From positions 124,001-188,000 of the forward strand of contig JANSXP010000006.1 in assembly GCA_024742875.1 (NCBI GenBank): a stretch of DNA of 64,000 nt, in the 5' to 3' direction. This document shows, in pieces, positions 18,918 through 27,649 of this stretch (positions are counted from its first letter, which is position 1; each line of letters opens with the position of its first letter). The DNA comes from Planctomycetaceae bacterium. GTDB lineage: Bacteria > Planctomycetota > Planctomycetia > Planctomycetales > Planctomycetaceae. The notes beneath the pieces are model-generated. The model did not search any database. It was not told the origin of the DNA and saw nothing but the letters and a program-made list of their open reading frames with translations. The translations under genes were made by a program, and so were the position numbers.

Positions 18918-19007
18918 GCGCAGTGGCCGTTGCCCGCACGCGTGCGACACACAGCAGGCTCGCTATGATCGGCCCGACTTTGTTCGCAATCTCTGACGGC
19001 TGCACCG

Positions 19008-21818
19008 ATGGCAAAACAAGAACTGTTCCCTGACGACAAAAAACTGGTCCTGCTGGATGGAATGGCGCTCGTCTACCGCGCGCACTTTGCCCTAATACGC
19101 AGTCCGCGTTATACGTCCGGTGGACTGTGCACATCCGGAGTGTTTGGCTTCGCGAATACCCTGCTGGACATCCTCAAAAAGGAAAATCCTACACATATTG
19201 CGGCCGCGTTCGACACGTCAGATCCCACCGAACGACACGAGATCTTTCCCGAATACAAGGCGCAACGCGATGCGCTGCCTGAAGACATCGGCGCGGCACT
19301 GCCTTACATCGATAAACTTCTGGCCGCGTTCAACATCACGGTCATCCGCCGCCCCGGTTACGAAGCGGATGACATCATCGGCACCATGGCTCACGAAGCA
19401 GCCGCCCAGGGCTACCAGACGCTGATGGTGACACCCGATAAGGACTACCATCAACTCGTGACCGAAGACGTGGTCATCTTTCGCCCCGGCCGCAAGGGGG
19501 CGGCTTACGAAACTCTGGGCATTCCGGAAGTGCTGGAACAGTGGCAGATCGAGCGTGTGGATCAGGTCATCGACATCCTGGGCTTGATGGGCGATTCCAG
19601 CGATAACATCCCCGGCGTGCCAGGAGTCGGTCCCAAGACGGCGCAGAAACTAATTGCCAAATACGGCAGCATCGAAAACCTGCTGAACCACACAGACGAA
19701 CTGAAAGGCAAACAGAAAGAACGCGTTGAGGAAAACGCCGAGATGGCCCTGCTGTCCAAAAAGCTGGTCACCATTCAGCTGGATGTACCGCATGGGGTCA
19801 ATCTTGATTCGCTGGCGGTCGTGGATCGCAACGACGATGACCTGAAGGCGCTGTTCGAGGAACTCGAGTTTGATGCCATTGGCCGCAAGATGTTTGGGAA
19901 GGATTTTTCATCCTCAGCCAGCCGCGCGGCCCGCATTCGGGAAAAGCGGGAAGCACAAATTCAGGCCACGCTGTTTGACGATGCCGATGAGGTATCGGTG
20001 AAGTCCATTCAGGATGTCAGGCACACCTATCACACCATTCGCACAGCAGCTGAACGCAAAAAGCTGATCACAGAACTGAAGAAACAGAAGGCCGTCTGTT
20101 TCGATACGGAAACCACCGGGCTGGATCCGCGCAGCGCTTTGCCACTGGGAGTCGCCTTCAGCTATCAGCCGCATGAAGCGTGGTATGTACTGTGTGAAAA
20201 CGCAGAAGGCGCCGCCACACCACTGGACGTACTGGAAGAATTGCGGCCCGTTTTTGAGGATGAATCCATTCGCAAAGTGGGACACAACCTGAAGTACGAC
20301 GTGACACTGCTGAAGTGGCACGGTATCGAGACCCGCGGCGAATTGTTTGACACCATGCTGGCTCATTCCATGAAAGAGCCGGAAATGAAGCACGGCCTGG
20401 ATTATCTGTCGGAGCTCTATCTGGCTTACAAGCCCATTCCGACAAGTGCTCTGATAGGCGAGCGGGGCGACGAGCAGAAGAACATGAGTGAAGTTCCCAT
20501 CGAGCAGGTTGCCGAATATGCGGCCGAAGATGCGGACATCACGCTGCAGGTCGCCACCGTCATTGAGCCCGACATCGAAAAGCAGGGCGTCAGTTCGGTG
20601 TGCTACGAGGTGGAGTGTCCGCTGATTCCCGTTCTGGTGGATATGGAGTTTGAGGGCATCCGCCTGGACACCGCCGCATTGGAGAAAATCTCAGGACAGC
20701 TGGAAGCCGACATCAATGCGCTGGAGGAACAGATCTACACGGCCGCCGGCCACACGTTCAACATTGATTCTCCCAAGCAACTGGGCGTGGTGCTGTATGA
20801 AGAACTGAAGCTGGTGGAAAAGCCCAAGAAGACGGCCACCGGACAGTGGTCCACGCGGGAAACCGAACTGCAGCGACTGGCCGGCAAACATCAGATTGTG
20901 GCCGACGTGCTGGATTATCGTAACGCCGTCAAACTGAAGTCTGTCTATGTGGATCAGCTGCCGTCCTACGTGAATGAACAGACGGGCCGCCTGCATACTC
21001 ATTACAGTCAGACATGGACGGCGACCGGCCGCATGCAGAGCAACAATCCGAACCTGCAGACCATCCCCGTGCGAAAAGAACGAGGCCGTGAAATCCGCGC
21101 GGCGTTTGTTCCGCGAGATGAAGACCACCTGCTGCTGGCGGCCGACTACTCCCAGATTGAACTGCGCATCATGGCCGAACTCAGCGGCGACGAGGCCATG
21201 AAGCAGGCATTTATTGAAGGCACAGACATTCACTCCGTCACGGCATCAAAGGTGTACGGAGTCGACTTTAGTGAGGTGACCCGCGAGATGCGGGACAAAG
21301 CCAAGATGGTCAACTTCGGTATCATTTATGGTATCTCCGCCTTTGGTCTGCAGCAGCGTCTGAATATCCCTCGTGCCGAAGCCAACGAGCTGATTGACGG
21401 CTACTTTGACAAGTACCCGGGAGTGCAGAAGTGGATTGACGCCACGATCGAGCAGGCCAAAACCGACGGATACGTGCAGACGCAAACAGGACGTCGACGC
21501 TATTTGCGAGACATCAATTCCCGCAGTGCGTCACTGGCAAATGCCGCCAAACGGCTGGCGCAGAATACGCCCGTGCAGGGGACAGCAGCCGACATGCTGA
21601 AGCTGGCCATGATCAAAGTGCACGCGGCGCTCACCGCGGGCGGATTCCAAACGAAAATGCTGCTGACGGTCCACGATGAAATCGTATTTGACATGCTCAA
21701 GTCCGAAGAGGATCGCGTGAAGCCCGTCATCGAACAGGCCATGAAAGAAGCGCTGCCCATGAGCGTGCCGGTCGTGGTGGAACTGGGCACGGGAGAAAAC
21801 TGGCTGCAAGCGCATTAG
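19008..21818 (+). CDS. polA: DNA polymerase I
   Basis: A 936-residue enzyme of standard length for repair synthesis and Okazaki fragment processing. The 5'-3' nuclease domain is N-terminal (LLDGMALVYRAHFALI onward, with the helix-hairpin-helix GVPGVGPKTAQKL). The 3'-5' proofreading domain is intact: FDTETTGLDP carries the two acidic residues, and YAAEDADITLQ is the third motif. The polymerase domain shows motif A (ADYSQIELRIMAEL), motif B (KMVNFGIIYGIS) and motif C (TVHDEIVF). The start is ATG 19008, since LLDGMALVYR and the preceding residues follow it directly. It appears to be transcribed alone, flanked by terminators. Confidence 0.98.
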   Translation: MAKQELFPDDKKLVLLDGMALVYRAHFALIRSPRYTSGGLCTSGVFGFANTLLDILKKENPTHIAAAFDTSDPTERHEIFPEYKAQRDALPEDIGAALPYIDKLLAAFNITVIRRPGYEADDIIGTMAHEAAAQGYQTLMVTPDKDYHQLVTEDVVIFRPGRKGAAYETLGIPEVLEQWQIERVDQVIDILGLMGDSSDNIPGVPGVGPKTAQKLIAKYGSIENLLNHTDELKGKQKERVEENAEMALLSKKLVTIQLDVPHGVNLDSLAVVDRNDDDLKALFEELEFDAIGRKMFGKDFSSSASRAARIREKREAQIQATLFDDADEVSVKSIQDVRHTYHTIRTAAERKKLITELKKQKAVCFDTETTGLDPRSALPLGVAFSYQPHEAWYVLCENAEGAATPLDVLEELRPVFEDESIRKVGHNLKYDVTLLKWHGIETRGELFDTMLAHSMKEPEMKHGLDYLSELYLAYKPIPTSALIGERGDEQKNMSEVPIEQVAEYAAEDADITLQVATVIEPDIEKQGVSSVCYEVECPLIPVLVDMEFEGIRLDTAALEKISGQLEADINALEEQIYTAAGHTFNIDSPKQLGVVLYEELKLVEKPKKTATGQWSTRETELQRLAGKHQIVADVLDYRNAVKLKSVYVDQLPSYVNEQTGRLHTHYSQTWTATGRMQSNNPNLQTIPVRKERGREIRAAFVPRDEDHLLLAADYSQIELRIMAELSGDEAMKQAFIEGTDIHSVTASKVYGVDFSEVTREMRDKAKMVNFGIIYGISAFGLQQRLNIPRAEANELIDGYFDKYPGVQKWIDATIEQAKTDGYVQTQTGRRRYLRDINSRSASLANAAKRLAQNTPVQGTAADMLKLAMIKVHAALTAGGFQTKMLLTVHDEIVFDMLKSEEDRVKPVIEQAMKEALPMSVPVVVELGTGENWLQAH

Positions 21819-21867
21819 TGAAGCCACGGAGCGACCATCTGATTTTCCATCCGGTCAATGGGCGCAC

Positions 21868-21897
21868 AAAAAAAGACCGCGACGAAAATCGTCGCGG
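21868..21897 (-). terminator. Rho-independent terminator of the PDZ gene (minus strand)
   Basis: A perfect 9-bp stem (21877-21885 with 21889-21897) and 3-base loop precede seven T on the minus strand (A-run 21868-21874 on +). It fits the minus-strand PDZ gene that ends at 21924, and it lies between two convergent genes. Confidence 0.85.
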
Positions 21898-21923
21898 CCA
21901 GCTCATTCGAAGTTGCCGAGCGT

Positions 21924-22610
21924 TTAACGGTTGAAAAGATTTGCTGCACTTCGGTTTGAGCCTGTCTTCGGACGCACGGGGAACTTTGGCATCGGAGTGG
22001 GCTTCAGTGTGCCGGGTGTCGGAACTCGCGGCGGCACAGGTTTGCGGAGAATGGGGTTCTTCTGAAAGGGAGTCTTCTGCGAAGGTGTCTTTAGTGTGTG
22101 CCCCTGGGGAGCTGACGGTTTCTTCAGAAACAGCTGTCGTGCGCCCGGCTTTTCAGTTTCCATACGGAAGCTGGCTTTACCGCGGGCTTTGTTTTGCATT
22201 CGTGGCTGAGGGACACCGGGTGCTGAGCTGTAAGCAATGGCGGGAGCACTGTACAGAGGCGTGAACTCAACCCAGGCGTAGATCATGCCATGGCCGGGTC
22301 GCCAGATTTCCACAGCCGCCTCGCGTCCGGGGCCAATGGCCATCTTTGCGTTTTCCATTTCGTGATGAGATCGCAGGTTGTACATCGTCCAGCCGTCCAT
22401 CGTGGCTCGCAGGAGGACATCACCGGGGAACAGCCGCCCCTGAGCGCTGTAGCCGGGAATCGTACTATTGACACGCATGCCGCCCTGACCGGGGCTGGCA
22501 TAAACGCCCAGCAGCAGCCCCGAGGTCACTCCACTGAAATCAGCGGCGACGGCACTGGTTGAAAATACAGAGGAGACAGTCAGCAGCAGAGCACAGGTCA
22601 GGCGTGTCAT
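21924..22610 (-). CDS. Exported PDZ-domain protein
   Basis: A 228-residue protein starting at ATG 22610, preceded by an AAGGAA site. The frame is open upstream to 22748, but the signal peptide (MTRLTCALLLTVSSVFS, cleavage after AVAA) marks this start. Residues about 28-110 form one PDZ-like domain: GLLLGVYASPGQGGMRV, the GRLFPGDVLLRA strand-turn, and an R/E-rich final strand (REAAVEIWR). The rest is low-complexity, proline/lysine/threonine-rich (PQPRMQNKARGK, repeated TP and KP motifs), and probably unstructured. PDZ domains bind C-terminal peptides; no protease domain is attached. The promoter region carries a 7-bp inverted repeat (see separate entry). Confidence 0.85.
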   Translation of the reverse strand: MTRLTCALLLTVSSVFSTSAVAADFSGVTSGLLLGVYASPGQGGMRVNSTIPGYSAQGRLFPGDVLLRATMDGWTMYNLRSHHEMENAKMAIGPGREAAVEIWRPGHGMIYAWVEFTPLYSAPAIAYSSAPGVPQPRMQNKARGKASFRMETEKPGARQLFLKKPSAPQGHTLKTPSQKTPFQKNPILRKPVPPRVPTPGTLKPTPMPKFPVRPKTGSNRSAANLFNR

Positions 22611-22679
22611 TGTTCTTTCCTTCCGTCGTGAAGTTGGGGTCGCCCGGCCTGGGCGATTGATTGAGTTGACGGAAGATTC

Positions 22680-22700
22680 ATTGGCACAGACGATGCCAAT
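22680..22700. promoter_or_regulatory. 7-bp inverted repeat upstream of the PDZ gene
   Basis: Arms ATTGGCA (22680-22686) and TGCCAAT (22694-22700) separated by 7 bases, about 70 bp upstream of the PDZ gene start. It resembles a dimeric repressor or activator operator. No cognate regulator is visible. Confidence 0.4.
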
Positions 22701-22890
22701 TCGCGTGAGCGCCAGATGACTTGCCCTAAACATATCGCCCAAAAGCACTTAGAATAATTCTCCGGAGAGCCAGCCTAAGAAAGCTGTGTACTCACTTCGA
22801 CACAGCCGAGTCACCCTGATGGCGCACTTTGCGGTTTGGCGTCACCAAACTGATCGGGCGTTCACTGGCAGTAACGGCCGATCAACGGTT

Positions 22891-23277
22891 TCAGTAGCCA
22901 GTCAGCGACGCCAGAGGCTGGGCCAGCAGAAAATGGCCTGCGGTGAAAGAGAGCAGGTTGGCAACAATGATGACCACGTCGTTGCGATCAAAGGCAGCAG
23001 TGAGTTTGCGTGCCGTGATGAAACGAAAAAAGAGGATCTCAGCCGCTGGCGCGAAGACCTCCGCCACCAGCAGATAAACGGGACGGCTGAACACACCTGA
23101 CATGACGAATGGCAGCAGGATCACGACCACCGGATAAGTGAACGCCGTCAGCAGTAAGCCGGCCTCCAGACGCAGACGCACGGGTGTCTGTTGATCCATC
23201 CCCACACACAACACGGGTGTTTCGATGGCGACGGTGGCCAGATAGCCGAAAATCAGAAACGCGACCGTGGGCGACAT
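22891..23277 (-). CDS. Small integral membrane protein, unknown
   Basis: A 128-residue protein. It starts at ATG 23277, 6 bases after a GAGGGG site; an ATG at 23283 in the same frame abuts that site and is less likely. It carries about four hydrophobic segments (AFLIFGYLATVAIETPVL, LLLTAFTYPVVVILLPFV, VYLLVAEVFAPAAEILFF, VVIIVANLLSFTAGHFLL). The stop of the next membrane gene is 10 bp upstream on the same strand, so the two form an operon and probably a complex. No known family is recognised. Confidence 0.8.
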   Translation of the reverse strand: MSPTVAFLIFGYLATVAIETPVLCVGMDQQTPVRLRLEAGLLLTAFTYPVVVILLPFVMSGVFSRPVYLLVAEVFAPAAEILFFRFITARKLTAAFDRNDVVIIVANLLSFTAGHFLLAQPLASLTGY

Positions 23278-23287
23278 AAGCATCCCC

Positions 23288-24301
23288 TCACAGGATCCGC
23301 AACAAGAATGGAAACTCGGCCAGCACATGCAACGTGGCGATCGCAAAATAGACGCTGCGCGTCGTCGTGTAGTCCACCGCGAAGGCCAGCCAGAGCGCGA
23401 CGACCACCACGCCGGCGACCGCCAGCATAAGCGTGATCAATTGCTTCATAGATGGCGATCGCTTCATTAAAGGGATCTGGGCAAACGCCGATCGGAACAC
23501 ACGTCCGCTGGCCAGAGGAATGGCCACCAGCCACACGGCATAGTGCACCAGTTCCAAAAATGCGTGTGTGGCCACCAGACGGTTCAGATCAATTTGCGTC
23601 AGATACCAGCCACCCACATGCTCTGCCATCAATTGTTGCAATTGTGGTGACACGAACTGCGATTCACTGACAGCCAGCAAAGACAATGGCCTGACCCACA
23701 GGCCAATCGCCAGTACGGGAATCAGCCAAAGCACGCGCCGCCAGGCAACATGCCACGCCGGCCGCGATCTGCGAATTTCAACATCCAGAATCCACAGCCC
23801 AACCAGCGGATGCGCAAAGACCAGCAGCACGGGCAGAGCAAACGGCTGCAGCAAAGACAGTCCAATGAGCGCTAAACCACAGGGCCACGCGAACGGCCAG
23901 TTTTTTCGTGGCGGCTGAGTGCTGCGTTTGTTGACCAGCCACGAGCACCACAGAATCAGCGCAGTGTTCCAGCAGATGATTGACCAGATAACAGCACGCG
24001 GCGGCCCACCGAGCCAGGCAGGAACATGAAAGGCGAGCGGCAGCGTCACGCTCAGCCCCACAACGCCAGCAGCCGACACCAGAAAGAACGCACGCAGCTG
24101 GCCCATCCGCGCAGGCAGCCGCGTAAGAAAGTAGCGTGATTCCACGTAGTTGTGCGGACCGGCGAACAGAAACACCATCCCCAGGCAAACCGACAGCGGC
24201 AGCGCAGAAGACAGCACAGCCAGCAGGATCAGCAGCAGGGCTGCGGCACACGCCGGTTTTCGGCTGCCGTCTGTTTGTTTCGGCAGGGCGACCAGTGACA
24301 T
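23288..24301 (-). CDS. Polytopic membrane protein, unknown
   Basis: A 337-residue protein with about eight hydrophobic helices. The ATG at 24301 is favoured over a GTG at 24316. Histidines sit in or beside helices: GPHNYVESRYF near residue 50, HAFLELVHYAVWL near 260, and TLHVLAEFPFLLR at the C-terminus. Such patterns occur in membrane enzymes and metal- or haem-binding proteins, but no family is certain. It forms a two-gene operon with the downstream small membrane protein. Confidence 0.8.
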   Translation of the reverse strand: MSLVALPKQTDGSRKPACAAALLLILLAVLSSALPLSVCLGMVFLFAGPHNYVESRYFLTRLPARMGQLRAFFLVSAAGVVGLSVTLPLAFHVPAWLGGPPRAVIWSIICWNTALILWCSWLVNKRSTQPPRKNWPFAWPCGLALIGLSLLQPFALPVLLVFAHPLVGLWILDVEIRRSRPAWHVAWRRVLWLIPVLAIGLWVRPLSLLAVSESQFVSPQLQQLMAEHVGGWYLTQIDLNRLVATHAFLELVHYAVWLVAIPLASGRVFRSAFAQIPLMKRSPSMKQLITLMLAVAGVVVVALWLAFAVDYTTTRSVYFAIATLHVLAEFPFLLRIL

Positions 24302-24355
24302 AAAACGGCTCTTCACGTGGGAGCAAGCCAGGGGATGACGCAGGAGAGTGACCGT

Positions 24356-24877
24356 CTAGTCTTCACGCGGTGACGAGATGTCCGTTGATTCGTCATTGGC
24401 GCGATTATCGCTCGGGCCCGGTTCGGCCACTGGTTCAGCCGCCGATTCCGCTATTGATTCCTCGGACGCCCCGATCTGATCAGCAGTTTCATCGACAGAC
24501 GAACGCGAATACTGCGGCGGTGGCTCCCAGACGCGTTCGCGTCTTTGCCTCTGGAGCGTGTTGGCATACATGATGTGCTCAACGGCCGCGTACCCTGAAC
24601 TGACGATGGTCAGCCCGGCAAGGACCACACTAATCGCCCGCACCAAACGAGCACCCGTTTGTGCTCCGTTGCGCCGGGCAATGACGGCTCCCCACCACAT
24701 GGCCGCTGCGATTAGCCCACCGCCTGCCAGCACGGCAACCGGGTCCGGCACGGCAATCTGCGTCAGGGGGATCTGCGGCCGCGGTGGAGCAATGTCTCCG
24801 ATCGCCACTCCAGTCAGCGCGATCACGGCGAGCAGCATCAGCAGCAGATTGACGAAAACACGAATGATGGATGCCAT
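24356..24877 (-). CDS. Membrane protein with acidic C-terminal tail, unknown
   Basis: A 173-residue protein starting at ATG 24877, with an AAAGGA site 7-10 bases upstream (a TTG at 24895 is in frame but poorer). It has three hydrophobic segments (RVFVNLLLMLLAVIALTGVA, PVAVLAGGGLIAAAMWWGAVI, AISVVLAGLTIVSSGYAA). The last ~50 residues are acidic and rich in Ser, Glu and Asp, hence probably cytoplasmic or exposed and disordered. The family is unknown. It lies 54 bp downstream of the membrane-protein pair's upstream end, on the same strand. Confidence 0.75.
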   Translation of the reverse strand: MASIIRVFVNLLLMLLAVIALTGVAIGDIAPPRPQIPLTQIAVPDPVAVLAGGGLIAAAMWWGAVIARRNGAQTGARLVRAISVVLAGLTIVSSGYAAVEHIMYANTLQRQRRERVWEPPPQYSRSSVDETADQIGASEESIAESAAEPVAEPGPSDNRANDESTDISSPRED

Positions 24878-25285
24878 CTTCTGATCCTTTGACAAACAAG
24901 CTCACATCAACCGACGTTGACTGTGCAACAAACATCCAGTGACGAAAAGGCAGAGTTCGTTCAGCCAATCGGAGAAAATCGGGGCCAGATCCAATGGAAA
25001 TATCCCACCTGGGCATCGGTAAGCCGTGTCAAACAGGCGTGACCCGCTCACGCGACAGAAATCGCCGCACGACGGTCGAATCCAGACACGCCTGACACGC
25101 CCATCCCCGTAAACAGCGGAGAATCTGCTCGGCTGGTACCGTGTTTTTGCCATCACTTCCTGTGAGTGTTAACGCTGAAAGAGAAACACGGCAACTAACC
25201 TGCTCGATTGTCGCGATCCGACTTATGATTGGTGACATGGCCGCCAGTCATCATCCCATAAACGCAAACTCCGAAAGCGAGCCGC
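24878..25285. other. Intergenic region with no supported gene
   Basis: 408 bases between divergent genes. A minus-strand frame of 84 codons (24902-25156) looks non-coding. I see no RNA gene or strong hairpin. Promoters for both neighbours should lie here, but none is clear. Confidence 0.5.
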
Positions 25286-25714
25286 GTGGAAATTCGGCAA
25301 CTCACCTTTGACGACGAAGACCTGCTGTGTGGCTGTGCCCCCGATATCTTTGATAACGCCGTTGCGCCGCTACGCGCTGCAGAATTTCTCAACGATGATC
25401 GACATCATCTCATTGCCGCCATCGCGGCAGGCCGCATTGTTGGTTTCCTTTCAGCCGTGCACTACGTGCACCCCGATAAAGCCGCGGCGGAATTGTGGAT
25501 CAATGAAGTGGGTGTGGCAGCCGCATGGCGTCGTCAGGGTATCGCCCTCCGCCTGCTGACAGAGGTTCAGCGGCTCGCTGCCAGGCTGCATTGCGGTGAG
25601 GTCTGGGTGCTGACCGAACGCGACAACGTACCCGCCATGAGTCTGTACGCTTCGGTGCCCAAAGCCAGACAGGATGACACTGTCATGTTCACACTGCCGC
25701 CATTGCAAAAGTGA
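25286..25714 (+). CDS. GNAT family N-acetyltransferase
   Basis: A 142-residue cytoplasmic enzyme. It starts at GTG 25286, because an in-frame stop precedes it closely and the fold begins at once (EIRQLTFDD). The acetyl-CoA binding motif A is visible as EVGVAAAWRRQGIALRLL. The C-terminus ASVPKARQDDTVMFTLP resembles the AAC(3)-I branch. Small GNAT proteins acetylate many substrates, so aminoglycoside resistance must not be assumed. No operon partner is obvious; a sulfatase gene follows 64 bp downstream. Confidence 0.85.
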   Translation: MEIRQLTFDDEDLLCGCAPDIFDNAVAPLRAAEFLNDDRHHLIAAIAAGRIVGFLSAVHYVHPDKAAAELWINEVGVAAAWRRQGIALRLLTEVQRLAARLHCGEVWVLTERDNVPAMSLYASVPKARQDDTVMFTLPPLQK

Positions 25715-25778
25715 GCTGGCTGTTGTGCAGGACAGCTGTGCACTAGATTGATCCGACAACATTCCACAGGAGACATTC

Positions 25779-27167
25779 ATGCGACTGATGACACTGCTGT
25801 TGCTCACCGGGGCGGTAGCCGCCGCCGCACCTGACGGTCAGAATCAGCTGGTCGCCCATCAACAACCGCCCAATGTTGTGATGCTGCTGGCCGATGATCT
25901 GGGCTTTCAGGATGTGGGCTGTTACGACGGCCCTGTGAAAACTCCGAACATCGACGCGCTGGCAGCTGGCGGCACCCGATTCACAGACTTCTATTCAGGC
26001 TGCGCCGTTTGTTCTCCATCGCGGGCTTCGCTGCTGACCGGACGCCACCATATTCGCGCGGGCGTCTACAGCTGGATCCATGACGCCAGCCAGAATTCTC
26101 ACCTGCTGCGTCGCGAGGTCACTTTGGCAGAAATCCTGAAAGAGCAGGGCTACGCAACGGCCCATATTGGGAAATGGCATCTGGGCCTGCCGACAGAACA
26201 GCGCAACAAGCCCACGCCGGACGAACATGGTTTTGACCACTGGTTTGCGACCTGGAACAACGCAGAACCGAGCCATCGCAACCCTCGCAACTTCATCCGC
26301 AACGGCACGCACGTGGGCCAGCAGGAAGGCTATTCGTGTCAGCTGGTGGTCGAGGAGGCCATTCGCTGGCTGGATGCTCAGTCCCGAGAACAGCCATTTT
26401 TTCTGAACGTGTGGTTTCATGAACCCCATGCGCCGATCGCCGCCCCGTCGGAAATCGTCACCGGTTATGGCAAAGCCAAAGACAAAGCGGCCGTCTATTC
26501 AGGAACGATCGACAACACCGACCGGGCGATCGGCCGACTGCTGAAAAAGCTGCATGCCATCGCTCCTGCAGAAGACACACTGATCATTTACGCGTCAGAT
26601 AACGGCAGCTACCGCGACGATCGCACGGGAGGCCTGCGGGGCCGCAAAGGGGTGAACTGGGACGGCGGCATTCGTGTGCCGGGTATTTTCCACTGGCCCG
26701 GCAGAATTGAGGCGAACGCTGTGTCATCTGAGCCAGCAGGAATTGTGGACATCGTACCAACAGTCTGCGGCCTGCTGCAGATCCCGCAGCCGAACGGAGT
26801 GCACCTGGACGGCTCGGATCTGACAACCGTTCTGACCGGCCACTCCGGACAGTTCACGCGACATCAGCCGCTCTTCTGGCACCTGCAGAAGTCTCGCCCG
26901 ATTGTGGCCATGCGGGACGGACGCTACAGCCTCGTCGCTGAGCCCGACTACGAACTGTCGACCAGCAACATGTTTCAGGAAGCATGGATTCCCGCCATCA
27001 AGTCAGGCGGCTACCGCAATTATCAACTGTTCGATCTGCAGTCCGATCCCCGTCAGACGCGCAACATCGCAGGCGTCCACCCGGAGCTGGTCGCAAGGCT
27101 GAAGCAAAAGCTGCTGCAGATCAACCACAGCATCATGCAGGACGGCGCTGACTGGCACCTCAAGTGA
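25779..27167 (+). CDS. Secreted type I sulfatase
   Basis: A 462-residue exported protein with a signal peptide (MRLMTLLLLTGAVAAAA). The active site CSPSRASLLTGR, in which Cys is converted to formylglycine, is at about residues 76-87. Other metal and substrate motifs are LLADDLGFQDVG, GKWHLG, FHEPHAP, and YASDNGS with the downstream GRKGVNWDGG lysine. This is the full set for the arylsulfatase S1 family. The substrate is a sulfate ester of a sugar or polymer; I cannot tell which. The modifying enzyme is not in the window. The stop overlaps the 3' end of the convergent cupin gene by 8 bp. Confidence 0.93.
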   Translation: MRLMTLLLLTGAVAAAAPDGQNQLVAHQQPPNVVMLLADDLGFQDVGCYDGPVKTPNIDALAAGGTRFTDFYSGCAVCSPSRASLLTGRHHIRAGVYSWIHDASQNSHLLRREVTLAEILKEQGYATAHIGKWHLGLPTEQRNKPTPDEHGFDHWFATWNNAEPSHRNPRNFIRNGTHVGQQEGYSCQLVVEEAIRWLDAQSREQPFFLNVWFHEPHAPIAAPSEIVTGYGKAKDKAAVYSGTIDNTDRAIGRLLKKLHAIAPAEDTLIIYASDNGSYRDDRTGGLRGRKGVNWDGGIRVPGIFHWPGRIEANAVSSEPAGIVDIVPTVCGLLQIPQPNGVHLDGSDLTTVLTGHSGQFTRHQPLFWHLQKSRPIVAMRDGRYSLVAEPDYELSTSNMFQEAWIPAIKSGGYRNYQLFDLQSDPRQTRNIAGVHPELVARLKQKLLQINHSIMQDGADWHLK

Positions 27168-27522
27168 TGCGATCAGGATTCTCCACGGTTCGTTCCGTCT
27201 TCACGTTGCCTGTGTTCAGCGTGGAGGCGGGCTCAAACAGGACCACCTGAACCTCGCTGTCACAAACAGGCCGATGCTCCACACCGCGTGGCACAACAAA
27301 CAGTTCGCCGGGAGTCAGTGTGACGGTGCGATCTCGCAGTTCAATCTGCAGTGTCCCGCTGATCACCCAAAACAGTTCGTCCTCCTGCTCGTGATTGTGC
27401 CAGTCAAACTCTCCGAGCAGTCGCGCCACCTTAACGTGCTGTCCGTTCAGCTCAGCCACGATGTGAGGCGTCCAGTGTTCTGAAAACTGGCCGAAACAGG
27501 CCTCCAAATTGACAACATTCAT
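27160..27522 (-). CDS. Cupin-domain protein
   Basis: A 120-residue single-cupin protein starting at ATG 27522, with TGGTGG 5 bases upstream. Cupin motif 1 is EFDWHNHEQEDELFWVISG, with the metal ligands H, H and E, and motif 2 is PGELFVVPRGVEHRPV. The fold binds a metal in a small beta barrel; many members are regulators, isomerases or dioxygenases, so function is open. It lies on the opposite strand to two sulfatases and overlaps the first by 8 bases at its 3' end. Confidence 0.85.
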   Translation of the reverse strand: MNVVNLEACFGQFSEHWTPHIVAELNGQHVKVARLLGEFDWHNHEQEDELFWVISGTLQIELRDRTVTLTPGELFVVPRGVEHRPVCDSEVQVVLFEPASTLNTGNVKTERTVENPDRIT

Positions 27523-27649
27523 CAAAGCCACCAATCACGCCCCCCAAAAAGACTGCCATTCTCAGCAGATAGTTTCCATTCCACCAAAAACAAAATGACA
27601 ACATAGCTTAGAATAAGAAAGACACTCAACTTTATTCGGCTCGCCTAAT

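Noticed and set aside
22681-22697. Possible sigma-54 promoter (TGGCAC with a -12 element)
   Set aside because: The -12 half reads ATGCC rather than TTGCA/T, and the sequence is better explained as an inverted repeat.
24902-25156. 84-codon minus-strand ORF
   Set aside because: No ribosome binding site, no recognisable motif; composition looks non-coding.
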